From Rhipidocladum racemiflorum (lineage: Eukaryota; Streptophyta; Magnoliopsida; Poales; Poaceae), in the NCBI GenBank assembly GCA_036346355.1, contig CM070572.1, positions 33,827,944-33,891,943 of the forward strand: DNA of 64,000 nucleotides. Direction: 5' to 3'. Below, one piece after another: positions 45,401-56,100 of the stretch. Numbering within the stretch: position 1 is the stretch's first letter; the number at the start of each line of letters is the position of its first letter. Below the pieces are notes generated by a model. The model searched no databases. It saw nothing but the letters and a program-made list of their open reading frames with translations, and was not told where the DNA came from. The translations under genes and the position numbers were made by a program.

Positions 45401-47216
45401 GTGAAACCTCAGCGGGTGAGTCGGGTTAGACGTATAAATTGTAAAGGCCTTGTCATGATATCCTTGCCGGCACACCCAAGGAAGTGCGCTAATAGCTTGA
45501 CACTAAGGGAATATCATGTCTTGTGGATAAAGCTGTACACCTCTGCAGAGTTAAAACTATTCGAATAGCCGCGCCTACAGTCAAAGGCAAAGCGAAGAAT
45601 GCTTTCATATTGGTAGACTTTTGTTTTTGTTTTAAAAACTGATCTTTTGGGATCCGGGAGTGGTTAGAACTCTCAGGTGTGCTTCTGGCGGCTAGAGCCA
45701 GGTAGGTGGATTGAACCTGTTTTTGTGAACCATGGCAGACAGAGCCATGAGGATAGATTGAACCCTGATTGTCTTTGAGATGTGGCGGATAGAGCCTATA
45801 TACTAGTGAATGGTGGATAGAACCTTCACTAGAAGTTATAAATAATTTCAAATGTACAAATAATTGTGAAAATGGCTTTGTGAAAAATATTACATGTAAA
45901 GTTTTTGAAAGTGTTACCTTGCGCAAAAGAACCATATTAAGTCATCCTTGGATAGCCCTGCATTATGCATTTTTCCCAGACTTGCTGAGTACTTTATGTA
46001 CTCACATGCTACATTCTAAACCATCTCAGAAGTGATTGAAGCTGTCAAAGGAGATTCCAAGGACTAGGACGCGTACCCCACTCGATTGCCTATGGGCATA
46101 TGGATGGGTCATCGCTTGGTGTTATCGTCTTCCGCTACGGCTAGGGGTGCAAACGGAGCGGATATTTCCCGACCGATCCGATACCGTATTCGAAAAAAAT
46201 CCATACCGATGTTATCCGTATTTGTATCCAGAAAATCCGATGTAATATGTGTTAGGATATGGGAAGAGCAATATCCGATCCGTATCCGAAAAATCTCATA
46301 TAATATGGGTTAGGATATGGAAAGAGCAATATCCGATCCGATATCCGGTAAATATCCGACCCAATACCCGGTAAATATCCGACCCGATACCCTTGCAATA
46401 TTGTTCATAATGTGTGTATTTGAATTACAAAGGTTTGCTAGCTGTATTTTAGATGTTACGTGTTGGTTATGTGCTATCTGATTAGGCAAGTTGTAATATA
46501 ATGTGAAACATAGTGCTGTTGTGAGCCTGTGATATAATGTGAGCAAGTTGTAATATAATTGCACTACTTTCTGGAGCAAGCTCTTATAATTGCACTACAA
46601 AATACTTGATTGCAGTTGGATGTGCTACATCATATAAGTGCATATGTTGATTGGAATTGTACTTGGTTGTATATTATTCTTATGTAGGGAATGCAACTAT
46701 TATTGAAAATGAAACACTTACATGTCTTGAAAGTTATAGTAAAGTTTTGTGTATGGTTGATTGATCTTAATATATGTGACATATATGGTTTCTGATTTCA
46801 CGCATTATCCGACTAACTATTCGTGACCGAGACTAACCGTATCCGGAACGACCTATATTCGCTCCATATTCGTGACCGAAGTCATCCGTATTCGTATTCG
46901 AATCCGGCACTGTCCGTATCCGATTATGTATCCGAGAAAAAATTTGGAATAGGATACGGGATGAACAAAATCCGTCTGTATCCGCTCCGTTTGCACCCCT
47001 AGCTACGGCTATTCAAGTTGTTCAGCCTATTCAGGCCGTAATGGTAAACCTCAACCATAAGGTCGTTGCTTTTATTTGGTGTTATTACTATTTGGTTATA
47101 TGTAATCGTGATGTGGCTGTTGATTCTTCACTGTTGGACTGTGTGTACTAGTTACTGATCTGGGACTAGTACAGAAATACACAGGGAATTCCGGATAGCC
47201 GATCTGGGGTCTCACA
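42419..47216 (+). mobile_element. Solo LTR (gypsy-like, 4.8 kb including a nested element), TSD GTATT
   Basis: Starts TGTAACATCCTCG, ends TCTGGGGTCTCACA, and is flanked by perfect GTATT at 42414-42418 and 47217-47221. Blocks shared with the solo LTR at 5289-8281, in the same order, place both in one superfamily. They include the CAGCGGTGAAACCT region and the GAGTAC/GTACTC palindrome at 45987-46004. An 860-bp hAT element is inserted at 46142-47001, so the LTR proper is about 3.9 kb. There is no coding capacity or internal domain. AT-rich open frames inside are chance. Confidence 0.88.
46142..47001. mobile_element. Non-autonomous hAT element, TSD GCTACGGC
   Basis: Ends TAGGGGTGCAAACGGAGCGG and its perfect complement, flanked by perfect 8-bp GCTACGGC at 46134-46141 and 47002-47009. 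The 8-bp duplication and TAGGGGTG ends are hAT features. Subterminal regions carry many ATATCCGATCCG-type motifs on both sides, likely transposase-binding repeats (inference). No transposase is encoded. Confidence 0.93.
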
Positions 47217-47221
47217 GTATT

Positions 47222-48222
47222 TCTCGACGATAATAAACTTTTTAGTTATACTTCAAAATAATTTATGTATGAAAAGGTCCAAATGAAATATCTACAATCG
47301 CTTATACAAACAATAGTGCATTTGGGTTAATAAAAAGTGAAACTTTATAATCGGAAGGACACAAGCATGCCGGAGTGAAAAAAGGCTGTCTATGGTATTC
47401 TCATTAATTCGGGGATGAGGATGAAGTGAAAGATAAATCAGTGCATGAGTAAAATTATCTAGCTCTCGTTGCTATGCATGCATCGTATAACTATGGATGC
47501 TCTCATTTCTTGTTTATACATGAATGTGATTTTTCTTTGTTATAGCCATAATTTTTTATTGGCAGCTCAAATTCACGAATGGTTTTCATCAGTAGCTTAC
47601 TTACGATGAGAACAACACACTGATATAAGTTTTACTGCATGAAACAATTTTTACTATCCGTAGATATAGAGTTTACTATCGGTATACATAGATTTTACTA
47701 TCAATACGCACGACGTTTATTAGCGAGACTTATACATTATGTTGCTCTTATCGTCATTAAGCTACTGGTGAAAACCTTTCACCAATCGGAGTTGTTAATA
47801 AAAAGTTATGGTTTAAACAGAGAAATTAGATTCATGTACAAACTAGGAACGCAACTTTCTAGCGGTCTAGATGATGCGATGCATTAATTAGTTACCATTG
47901 GTGTTATGTGCGAAATGAATTCTTTTTTCTATACACATCAACTGTTATTACCATGGGCAACTCTACGTTATACTATAGATAATTACATGATTCTGATTTA
48001 TTTGAAGACCGGTAATCTAAAAATGATATCATATCAGTAATTACTTGATTGCAAATCAATTTACTGACGACTTTAGCTTTTACTAATGTGCATATTACAG
48101 CATTTTTGAAGCCTATGTAATTTTCTACTATACTTAGCATATCACATTATACTATCATCTTTTTTTTTACTATCAAATTCAGCACCTCAATTAATATTGC
48201 GTATTGTTTTTTGGGCCACCGC
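47222..48222. other. AT-rich intergenic DNA, nothing recognised
   Basis: Only short chance frames, for example 47639-47887. No repeat boundary or gene family was recognised. Confidence 0.45.
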
Positions 48223-48346
48223 GCACTAGTTAATTCCTCTTTGCACATTTTGACTAGCACGTGGAATAACCTAATCTGCACTGTGCAGATTAACGTTACC
48301 ATATGTGTGTGTCTATACACACACACAAAGAGGAATTAACTAGTGC
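48223..48346. repeat. Hairpin-forming inverted repeat with 21-bp perfect arms
   Basis: GCACTAGTTAATTCCTCTTTG at the left (written as GCACTAGTTAATTCC then TCTTTG) has its exact complement at 48326-48346. Inside lies the palindrome AATCTGCACTGTGCAGATT (48273-48291) and a GTGTGT/ACACAC pair. It may be a very short MITE. No target duplication was visible. Confidence 0.8.
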
Positions 48347-48411
48347 ACATACTGGATTTAGATGGAGCATTGTAAAGGCTTTGTACTATATATATATAGG
48401 AAGCCTAGCCT

Positions 48412-49530
48412 TTTTCGTACTCTTATGAGTATGTACTCCCACCTCTAGTATACCACTTAAACGAATGCGTTATACTCATTTATCACTTTCAGTATACTCC
48501 AATAATAATTCTAAAATACTAAAATACGATATTGTTGAAAAAAATTCATCAAAGCCCTTTATTATTTTTTTTGCTATATACCCTTTTCCATATGTAAAAA
48601 GAGTATATAAACAAATTATGTTATAAAGGGTGGACTTTGATGAAATTTTTTGTAGAATTTACTTTGGAGTATCTTATAATCAGTACTAGGATGGTACGCG
48701 CGGCGCACACCGCGCGCGTGAACGGGAAACGGATTTGTGTTTTTTTTTTCGGAGAAAAAACGGACCATGGAACATTTTTTTCGTAGGAAAACGAGGAAAA
48801 ACGACGTAAAACAATTTTTCCCATGCTCTGGAGGAAAAACGAAAAACGAAACCATTTTTTTCTAACAAAAACGGATAAACGACGGGCGAAAAATGAAATG
48901 ATCTTTTCATTTTTTTTAAGAGAAAACGAAAAACGAGGAAAAACGACGTAAAACATCTTTTCCCATGCTTTGGAGGAAAAACGAATAACGAAACCATTTT
49001 TTTCCAACAAAAACGGATAAACGCCGGACGAAAAACGGATTTTCAATTTTTTTTAGAGAAAACGGTATACGAAAACATTTTTCCCATGCTCCGGAGGAAA
49101 AACGGATCACGAAAACATTTTTTCCGAGCAAAACGGAGAAAGGACCCGAACGTAAAGCACATGGACCTATTTGTTATAATTTTGGACCTATACGCTATTT
49201 TGAAAAATTAGAAAAGGGCTCGTTCGCTATTCGCATTTAATGGGGGCTCTCTGTGTAAAATACCAAATGAGGGACCTAAACGCAAAGCGGGAAAATTATT
49301 TTTCCTCTCACAGAAAATCACATAGGGACCTATACGTAATTTCGAAGAAACGGAGGGCCTTTTCGCGAAATAGAGGAGAGAGAAGGTGGAGGTGAGGTGG
49401 ATGCTTGAGGGAGCTCCAAACCTCCCAGATATAATAGGGTTATAATTAGAGTATACTTAAAAGGATAAAGAGTTATAGCAACATTATTTAAGCGGTATAC
49501 TGAGAGTCGGAGTACGTACTCCCAGAGATA
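48412..49530. mobile_element. Non-autonomous element with long (about 90 bp) terminal inverted repeats
   Basis: The left arm at about 48413-48497 (GAGTATGTACTCCC, AGTATACCACTTAAACG, CAGTATACTCC) is matched in reverse by the right arm at about 49450-49527 (GAGTATACTTAAAAGG, TTTAAGCGGTATACTGAGAG, GTACGTACTCCC). Long TIRs suggest a Mutator-like element, but target duplications are masked by flanking TA repeats. The interior holds three tandem units. Confidence 0.6.
48745..49140. repeat. Three tandem units of about 120-142 bp inside the long-TIR element
   Basis: CCATGCTCTGGAGGAAAAAC and variants occur at 48821, 48963 and 49084, each followed by ACGAAACCATTTTTTTC-type sequence and AAAACGGATAAACG. 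The open frames on the minus strand here are products of this repeat. Confidence 0.8.
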
Positions 49531-49539
49531 CAGAACCAT

Positions 49540-49543
<4 letters not shown>

Positions 49544-49583
<40 letters not shown>
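49544..49583. repeat. (TA)n microsatellite, about 20 units
   Basis: Uninterrupted TA dinucleotides following the long-TIR element. Confidence 0.95.
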
Positions 49584-49586
<3 letters not shown>

Positions 49587-49758
49587 CATTCAGACTTGCC
49601 TTAAATAGGAGCGGAAGGTTGATTTGGGAACTTTTGGGGCAGGGCCAAGACGCCATTAGTGACGACTGTGCTTGTACTACGGCTCTCCTAGCCTCTCCAT
49701 GGGGCGTGAGATGGAAAAGAATAACTAGTGATTTATCACACGAAAGGATAAGCTACTC

Positions 49759-50058
49759 CTAAGAGTAAGTATAATAGTAAAATTCATTACTTACTTTATC
49801 TCTTATTTATGTCATCTCGAGTGAGTAAAAAGTCAGTATGTATAATAACTGTCTCTAGAAGTTGTCTCTAAATACTGTGTAATAAATATCTTTTCTATCT
49901 TGTACATAAATAATCTATCTATACTCCCGTGTAAAGCTGGTTACTAAATAAGAGCCAGCTTTCTTCTCTCTCCTCTTTTCTCAATATTTTGCATAGAACA
50001 AATCTGACGTGTATATCTTAAGAGTAAGTTAAGATGATCGTATTGTACTTGCTCTAAG
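49759..50058. mobile_element. MITE with CTAAGAGTAAGTATAATAG-type ends
   Basis: The left end CTAAGAGTAAGTATAATAG is mirrored by CGTATTGTACTTGCTCTAAG at the right with a few mismatches. Length 300 bp, AT-rich, no coding capacity. Target duplication and superfamily are unclear. Confidence 0.6.
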
Positions 50059-50149
50059 TAGTAGCTACTAATCCAGCTGGGACGACGACTCGCGCATTAA
50101 AAGTACATGGCTCCCACCTCTCCTACAGTTCACCTATCAATCTAGATTA

Positions 50150-50663
50150 CTCCCTCAGTTTGTTCCATTAAGTTTAGTACTCTGGCCAATGATAAATAGT
50201 TATTGTTTTAGCTTTTAGTGTAGCCAAACTTTCAAAATTTTCACTATTAATATTTTTTAAAATATTTAAATTAAATACATAAAAATCATATGTGTAGATT
50301 TATCTTGAATTTTTTTCCATAATATTATAATTCTATTATATTTTATAAATATATTATAATATAAATTAGTGGTTAAAGTTATGTTTTGGAGACCGTGTTC
50401 GATGTCCAAAATGATAACTATTTATAACTGAAGGGAGTATTTTGCACTTCAACCAACGTAAATGTATGAAAGACCAAATCACCTCTATGATGAGGTCACT
50501 TATTGCTCTTGGATCATATGTATGATTCTAGTCCATAGCAGTAGATGATCTTGAAAATAGCCAAAGAGGGGGGAGCATACAAGGAAAAGATGGTAAAAAA
50601 AGTATCTCGGAATCGTAGAATGATATGTATTTAGAAACAAAATTTGAAAGATAGAATGGCACG
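50150..50663 (+). mobile_element. Family B Stowaway-like MITE, interrupted by a MITE and truncated by the Tat element
   Basis: Starts CTCCCTCAGTTTG after TA. After the nested MITE (50192-50437) it resumes with TTTTGCACTTCAACCAACG, matching the family B copy at 42099-42373. It stops at 50663 in the segment AGAATGGCACG, where the other copy continues AGAATGACATGTATTCATG to its end. The missing right end should lie beyond the Tat element, outside the window. Confidence 0.75.
50192..50437 (+). mobile_element. Family A Stowaway-like MITE nested in a family B MITE, TSD TA
   Basis: Starts CTCTGGCCAATGATAAATAG (left end diverged from CTCCCTCC) and ends CTATTTATAACTGAAGGGAG, flanked by TA. The interior matches the copy at 41729-41987 in reverse orientation. 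Confidence 0.75.
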
Positions 50664-51549
50664 TGTCGGTGTTTCGTGCACCGGCAATACGAATTTATGG
50701 TCGGATGGGGTCGCGCGCTCCCTCTCCCCGAATGGTTGACTCAAGGAGTCAGAAGATGTATACTGGTTCGGGCCGAATGTCCCTACTCCAGTTCGTGCGG
50801 TGTGAATGTATTGATCTTTGGGAGATGGACAAGGGGTGTACAAGCGAGGCGGGCGGTCGGCTGTCCGATCCCCTTGATGTTTTTTGCTAGGAAGTCGAGG
50901 CTACCTAGAAGACTGTTTTTCTCTCTTCACCCCCCTTCCTCTCGGGTCCTGCCTCTCCTTATATAGACGGAGGAGGCAAGTTACACGGGAGTTGTGAAAA
51001 CTACGAGGGAAGGGGCCTGCACGCCTTGACGCCTGGTTCCTGTCTTGTCCGACCGACCCTCGCCGCCCCGAGGCAGGTTGGTGGTTCTGCGGGCGTCTGA
51101 TACCGCGTAGTGCTGTCTGGGTGGCGTGTTGCGTGGTGCTCTGTCGGCCTCGGTGGCTTTAATGGCGCTTGACATTGCCTTGGCCTCGGAGTGGGCGTAC
51201 TCCTGCGGTGTGCCAGCGACGGACGGGGCTTGACTTCTTCGGTGGCTCTTCCGACAGCCTTTGGGAAGGAGCCGCTACCCTGCACGGATGTCGAGGACGC
51301 CGCGCACAAGGCAGCCGCGACATCGGGCGTGGCCTGCTGGCTCGTGGCGCAGTGGAGCTTGAGCTTCAATATTAGCGGCCGGCGCGATGCCGACCGCCTT
51401 AATCGAGTCCGCCGACCGTCGGTCGGCCTCGCAGTGTCGGGGCTCGTTCCTCGCGCCAAGTACATTCGGTGGTCTTTGGGCCTCCACCGTGATAGGTCAC
51501 CTCCGTTAAGCTTCCGGTGATGGGGTACCCATGGTATGGGTACTCGTTA
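50664..51549 (-). repeat. 3' LTR of the Tat element
   Basis: Starts TGTCGGTGTTTCGTGCACCG and ends GGGTACTCGTTA on the plus strand; the final CA seen in the solo copy at 12720 is TA here. Minus-strand TATATAAGGAG near 50955-50965 is the likely LTR promoter. Confidence 0.9.
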
Positions 51550-51552
51550 GTA

Positions 51553-52230
51553 AGCCCCAGAGCCGGGCCGGTCGGAGAGCCGCTCGGGGTTTAACCTGGC
51601 GCGGTCGCCGCCGGCCGGGTGGTCGGTGATGCTAGGTCGTCGTGGCTGCCTGGGAGCCGTGCCAGCCTAGAAAAGAGCCCGGGTGCGCGCGAGCGCACCC
51701 GGTGGGTGTAGCCCCCGAGCCCCCGAGCGGGTCGGAGAGCCGGTCGGGGGTTTACCCGGTCGAAAAGTGGCCGCGGACCCTGAGGTCGGCGACGCTTTGG
51801 TCGGGCCGCCGCTTGTCGGTCGTGCTCGCCAAAGAGCCCGGGCAAGAGCGCACCCGGTGTAGCCGAGCCCCGAGCCGGTCGTGGAGCCGGCCGGGGTTTA
51901 CCGGTCGAAAAGTGGCCGCGACCGAGGTCGGCGACGCTTTGGTCGGGCCGCCGCTTGTCGGTCGTGCTCGCCAAAGAGCCCGGTGCGCGAGCGCACCGGT
52001 GGTGTAGTTCGAGCCCCCGAGCGGTCGTGAGCCGGCCGGGGTTTACCCGCCGAAAAAGTGGCGCGGACCGAGGTCGGCGACGCTTTGGTCGGGCCGCCGC
52101 TTGTCGGCCGTGCTCGCCAAAGAGCCCGGGGCGCGAGCGCACCCGGTGGGTGTAGCTTGAGCCCCCGAGCGGTCGGAGAGCCGGCCTGGTTTATCTGGCC
52201 GGACTGGCAGCCACGGTGCACGTGGGTCCT
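51553..52230. repeat. Tandem array of about 145-bp units beside the Tat 3' LTR
   Basis: GAGGTCGGCGACGCTTTGG starts at 51782, 51924 and 52070. Each is followed by TCGGGCCGCCGCTTGTCGG, CTCGCCAAAGAGCCCG and a CCCCGAGC...GGTCG segment. Degenerate half units lie on either side (51553-51740 and 52140-52230). The array is strongly GC-rich. Arrays in this position are known in Tat/Ogre elements and can seed satellite DNA. Confidence 0.88.
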
Positions 52231-52957
52231 CGTGAGTCGTGAGCTGACGCCGCTACCTTCGCTTGGTTTGAACGCCGTGCTCGTGCGAGCTACTATCGGG
52301 TAATCCGAGTGGAACCTTGGCGATCCCCTTGAGGGGGTTCGTTTACAAGCGGACGTAGCTCCCGGCGTGGGCGTCCGACCCGCTGGGGGGCGTTCCATAA
52401 AAACCTTTCCTTACTCGATCCCGCAGTTTGATCGCCGGTCGTCTGGCCGACCGGAGCGCGCCGCCGCTACTCATCGATGAGTTCCACGGAGAGTGTGAGG
52501 TATGGTCTCGGACGCGAGTCACGATGATTGGGTCGTCCGCCGACCCATCCGGAGGCCCTCGGGGCTCGCTGCGACTTCGCCTCGCTCTTTTACGTCTTTG
52601 GGCGGCTTTGCTCGGTGGCCGATTCGCCTTCAGAACCCACAAAGACGGTGCCGGGCCTCGGTGCGAGCCTATAGGCGGCTTGCCCTCCCGAGGCCGGCGC
52701 CCAAAGGGCCGCTTGCATACCTTTCCAAGATAGCGCCCGCCCATCGTGAATCGGGCGAGGCCCGCGATGTCGCAGGCGCGCGCGCGCGCGAGGCGGCCAT
52801 CCTGTCGGAGCAGTTAATGCGCAGTGAGATTTAAATGGACTGCGGCACGTTACCGGGGAAATGGGCGAGGCGGCAGGCGGACGGTTTGCGACCGCGTTGA
52901 TTTGCGTGAGGAGGCGTCGATTTCGCGCGAGGCGCTGGCTGTTTCCCGCCGGGCGCC

Positions 52958-52965
52958 TATAAAGG
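52958..52965 (+). promoter_or_regulatory. TATA box of the antisense accessory gene
   Basis: TATAAAGG on the plus strand, about 149 nt upstream of the ATG at 53107, in otherwise GC-rich DNA. It supports a separate plus-strand promoter inside the element. Confidence 0.6.
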
Positions 52966-53106
52966 AAGGAGTGGGTGGCGTGGTAGGCGCTAAGCCCTCT
53001 GCTCGCGGCGCCTGCAAAAAGGAAAAGGGAAGAAAGAAAACGAGGGAAGAAGAGGAGCTTCCCGCTTCGCCGCTGGCTGCTCCTCGCTTCCTTCAAGCAT
53101 TTGGAG

Positions 53107-56100
53107 ATGTCGCCAGACCGCACTCGGCCGCGGCGGTCGCGATCTCGGGCGGGAGGGGAAGGAGTTCCTTCCTCCGCGGCCCGAGTCCTGTTGGCGAAGT
53201 TCACGGCCGACCGAGGTCCTCGGTTGAGGACGGCGAGATAGTCTCGCTGGCGTCCTTCTACGAACGGGGCTTCGGGCTTCCACTCCACCCGTTCGTCCGG
53301 GGGTTGCTGCACTATTACGGGGGAGAAGTTCATCACCTGAACTCGAATGGAGTCCTCCATATTGCGGTCTTCATGACGCTGTGTGAGGCCTTTCTGGGGA
53401 TTGAACCCCATTTTGGGCTCTGGCGCCACTTCTTCTTCGCGAGGCCGTCACCGGACACCACCGGCCTCCTCGGAGCTCTGATGATCCAACTGCGCAACCA
53501 TCGCAAGCCGTTCTACGTCGATTTGAGGTCGCCGACGCCTAACCGGGGTGGCATAGCGAGTGGTTCTACGTCCGAACCTCGACAAGCGTTCTCCCTTCAG
53601 TGGGAATTTACCAACGCCGCATCCCTGTTGGGGCTGGGGTCCTGACACGAAGGACCGGAAGAAGGTGGACGCGATCCTTGAAAAGCTCGCGGACCTGAAG
53701 CGGCGGGGCCTGACAGGCAAGGTGGTTCTCAGTACGTTCATGGAGAGGCGCATCCAACCCCTCAAGGGTCGGTTACGTCCCATGTTTGAGTACATTGGGC
53801 CGACCGACCCTGCAAGGTCGTCGGAGCGGGAGCTCCCTCCGTCGGAGATCCTTGCGCGCGTGTCCGCAGTCTCCATCGCGGGAGATACCGAACCAGCGGG
53901 CGAGGCGCCTGCGCCGTTCTCGGCGCAGAATCCGCAGAACCTGGTACGTCTGACGGCTCCTGTTCGCTTTTGCTTTGCTCTGCTCCTTCGCCTCCTTACC
54001 CGAGCGTGCTCCCGCAGGGGCTCGGTGGACTGATCTCCCGTCCCTTGCTGCCGGGGGAAAAGGAGTTGAGGGCGGCCGCGCGCCTCGAAAAGGAGAAGCA
54101 GGACGCCGCCCTGCTAGCGGAAAAAGAGGCCACCAAGACGCGGAAGAGGAAAGAGCGCGCGGACCGGGCCGCGCGTGGCGAGGAGGTCTCGGAGGAGACC
54201 TCGGAGGAGACCTCGAGTGAGGGTGACGAGGAGTCGTTGCCGAGCGAGGGAGGAGAAGTTGCCGGAGGCGATTCTGGCGGCCGTGACGTGGGTTCCAGTC
54301 GCGGGGCCGGCGACCGCGGCTCCTCGGAAGAAACCGCGGGCGCAGGGTTTATCCTGCGGAAGCGCAGATCCCTGTCGCCTCCTCGCAGGGGTCCGGTAAA
54401 GAGGGCTCGTCAGGTGCCGGTTGTTCGCTCCTCCCGGTAAGTGACTTGCGCAATTCCTCTGGTGCTGACTTCTTCTGCAATTCCTGACCGACCGCTGTAC
54501 GCAGGGGCCTCACCAGCGCTGGGAGGGCGCTGAGCCCTACTTCGGCGGTGAGGAATCGCCCCCTCCCGGTCCCCGCTCAGGGCGTCGCGGTGGTTGTCGG
54601 AGCGAGATCGCCCGGATGCGCCTCGCGGTAGGGCCCGTCAGCGAGGGACGCCGCCGAGGGGGACGATCTCTGGCCGCCGGATGCGACCGAAGCGCAGCTC
54701 CGTCGGGCATGCTTCCGCCCGTGCGTCATCCGTTGAGACCGGCGAGGTCCTGCCGCCCCGCTTTCCCCGTGTTGCCGATCAGGAGGTCGCCGCGAGCCCG
54801 CCGCCGGAAGCGCTGGGTTTTGGCGTTCGCAACGCCGGCGGGACGAGATCTGCCGCTTCGCCGCCGGGGCCGCGCCGCCGGCGGTCCGAGTGTCGCCGAT
54901 GGGCGCAGCCGACCGCCACAGCGTTCCGTCGGCGGGAAATCAAGTCGAAGCGATCGCCGATCGCCGCTGACTTGGCCCGGCCGACCGGCCGGGGTCCCGC
55001 GTTCGATTACGACGGCAGCGTAACGCGGATTGGGACGTTCGAGGAGGAGATGGGAAGGATCCACGCCGACCTTACCCTTGTTGTTGACGCCGCGTCCAAG
55101 GCGAGGAAGTCCATTGCTCAGGAGTCCCGCTCGGCCAGACTGGTAAGTCTGATGGGGATTTGTCTCTTGTGCATCTTCTTGACCGGGAAATGGAGACTGA
55201 CCGGGCGGGTACTTGCAGCGCTTGACATCCCGAGCGGTGGACAAGTCAATGTTCCTCCGGCACTTGCACAGCCGGGGGAGTGCCGTAGGCAAAGAGCTGC
55301 TCGACGCCTTTCGGGCGCTTGCCGCCGAGCAAGGAAGAGCTGCCTCGCTGGTCGGCCGGTGGGGAGGTCACCGAAGCCTTGCGGGAGGCTCACGACTTGC
55401 GGAGTCGTTGACCGCGGAGGAGAGAGGGCTGTGTCTTCCACTGGCGGATGCGAAGCGGCCAAGACTTCTGCAGACAGTGGGGCAGCATCCGCCCGGGCGG
55501 AGGCCGCCCTCTATCGGGAGGAATGCGAGTCGGTCCGCAGGGAGGCCGACCAGCCAGCGCCCGGCGGGATCTCGCTTCGGGGAGCTCGTGGCGGTGAAGG
55601 AGCTTGCCGACCGTGCTGCGGCCGACCGGGAAGCGCGTGCCAAGGTCGAGGAGGAACTTCGCGCCAAGGAGGCTTCCGTGGCCGGTGAGTAGTTCGTTCT
55701 CCCGGGAGCCACCACGGCGAGCGTCCCCTCACGTCGTTTTCGTTCTCGCAGATCTGCGAAACCTTAGCGACGTCTTTGGAGTCGCGAAGGGTGGCGGTGG
55801 AAACGAGACGCGCGGTCGAGTCACGCGACTCGGCCCTTTTGAATAAGCGGCTGGCGGAGAGGGATGCGGCCGATACGACGGCCCAGCTGACGGTCCTCCA
55901 CGTGGGCGTCCAGGCCGCCTGCGACCGGCTGTTCGGGCTTACTCCGGGCCCCAGCGCCATCCCCGCCATGCTTGGGTGGATCCCTGAGCGCGTCGAGGCG
56001 TCGGTGCGGGAAGCGGCGGTGCTTGGCGCTTCCTCGGCCCTGGTCAACACCGTCTCTTATTACGACGGCGTCGACCTTGAGGCGGTCGGGAGCGGCGTCG

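Noticed and set aside
48616..49131. Overlapping minus-strand frames with repeated FVIRFSS-like peptides
   Set aside because: They are products of the tandem repeat inside the long-TIR element.
52590..53429. 279-codon minus-strand frame
   Set aside because: Complement of the plus-strand accessory gene, whose domain is recognisable; this frame shows none.
54594..55688. 364-codon plus-strand frame read as a single gene
   Set aside because: It runs through two introns of the accessory gene. Only parts of it match the expected exon frames.
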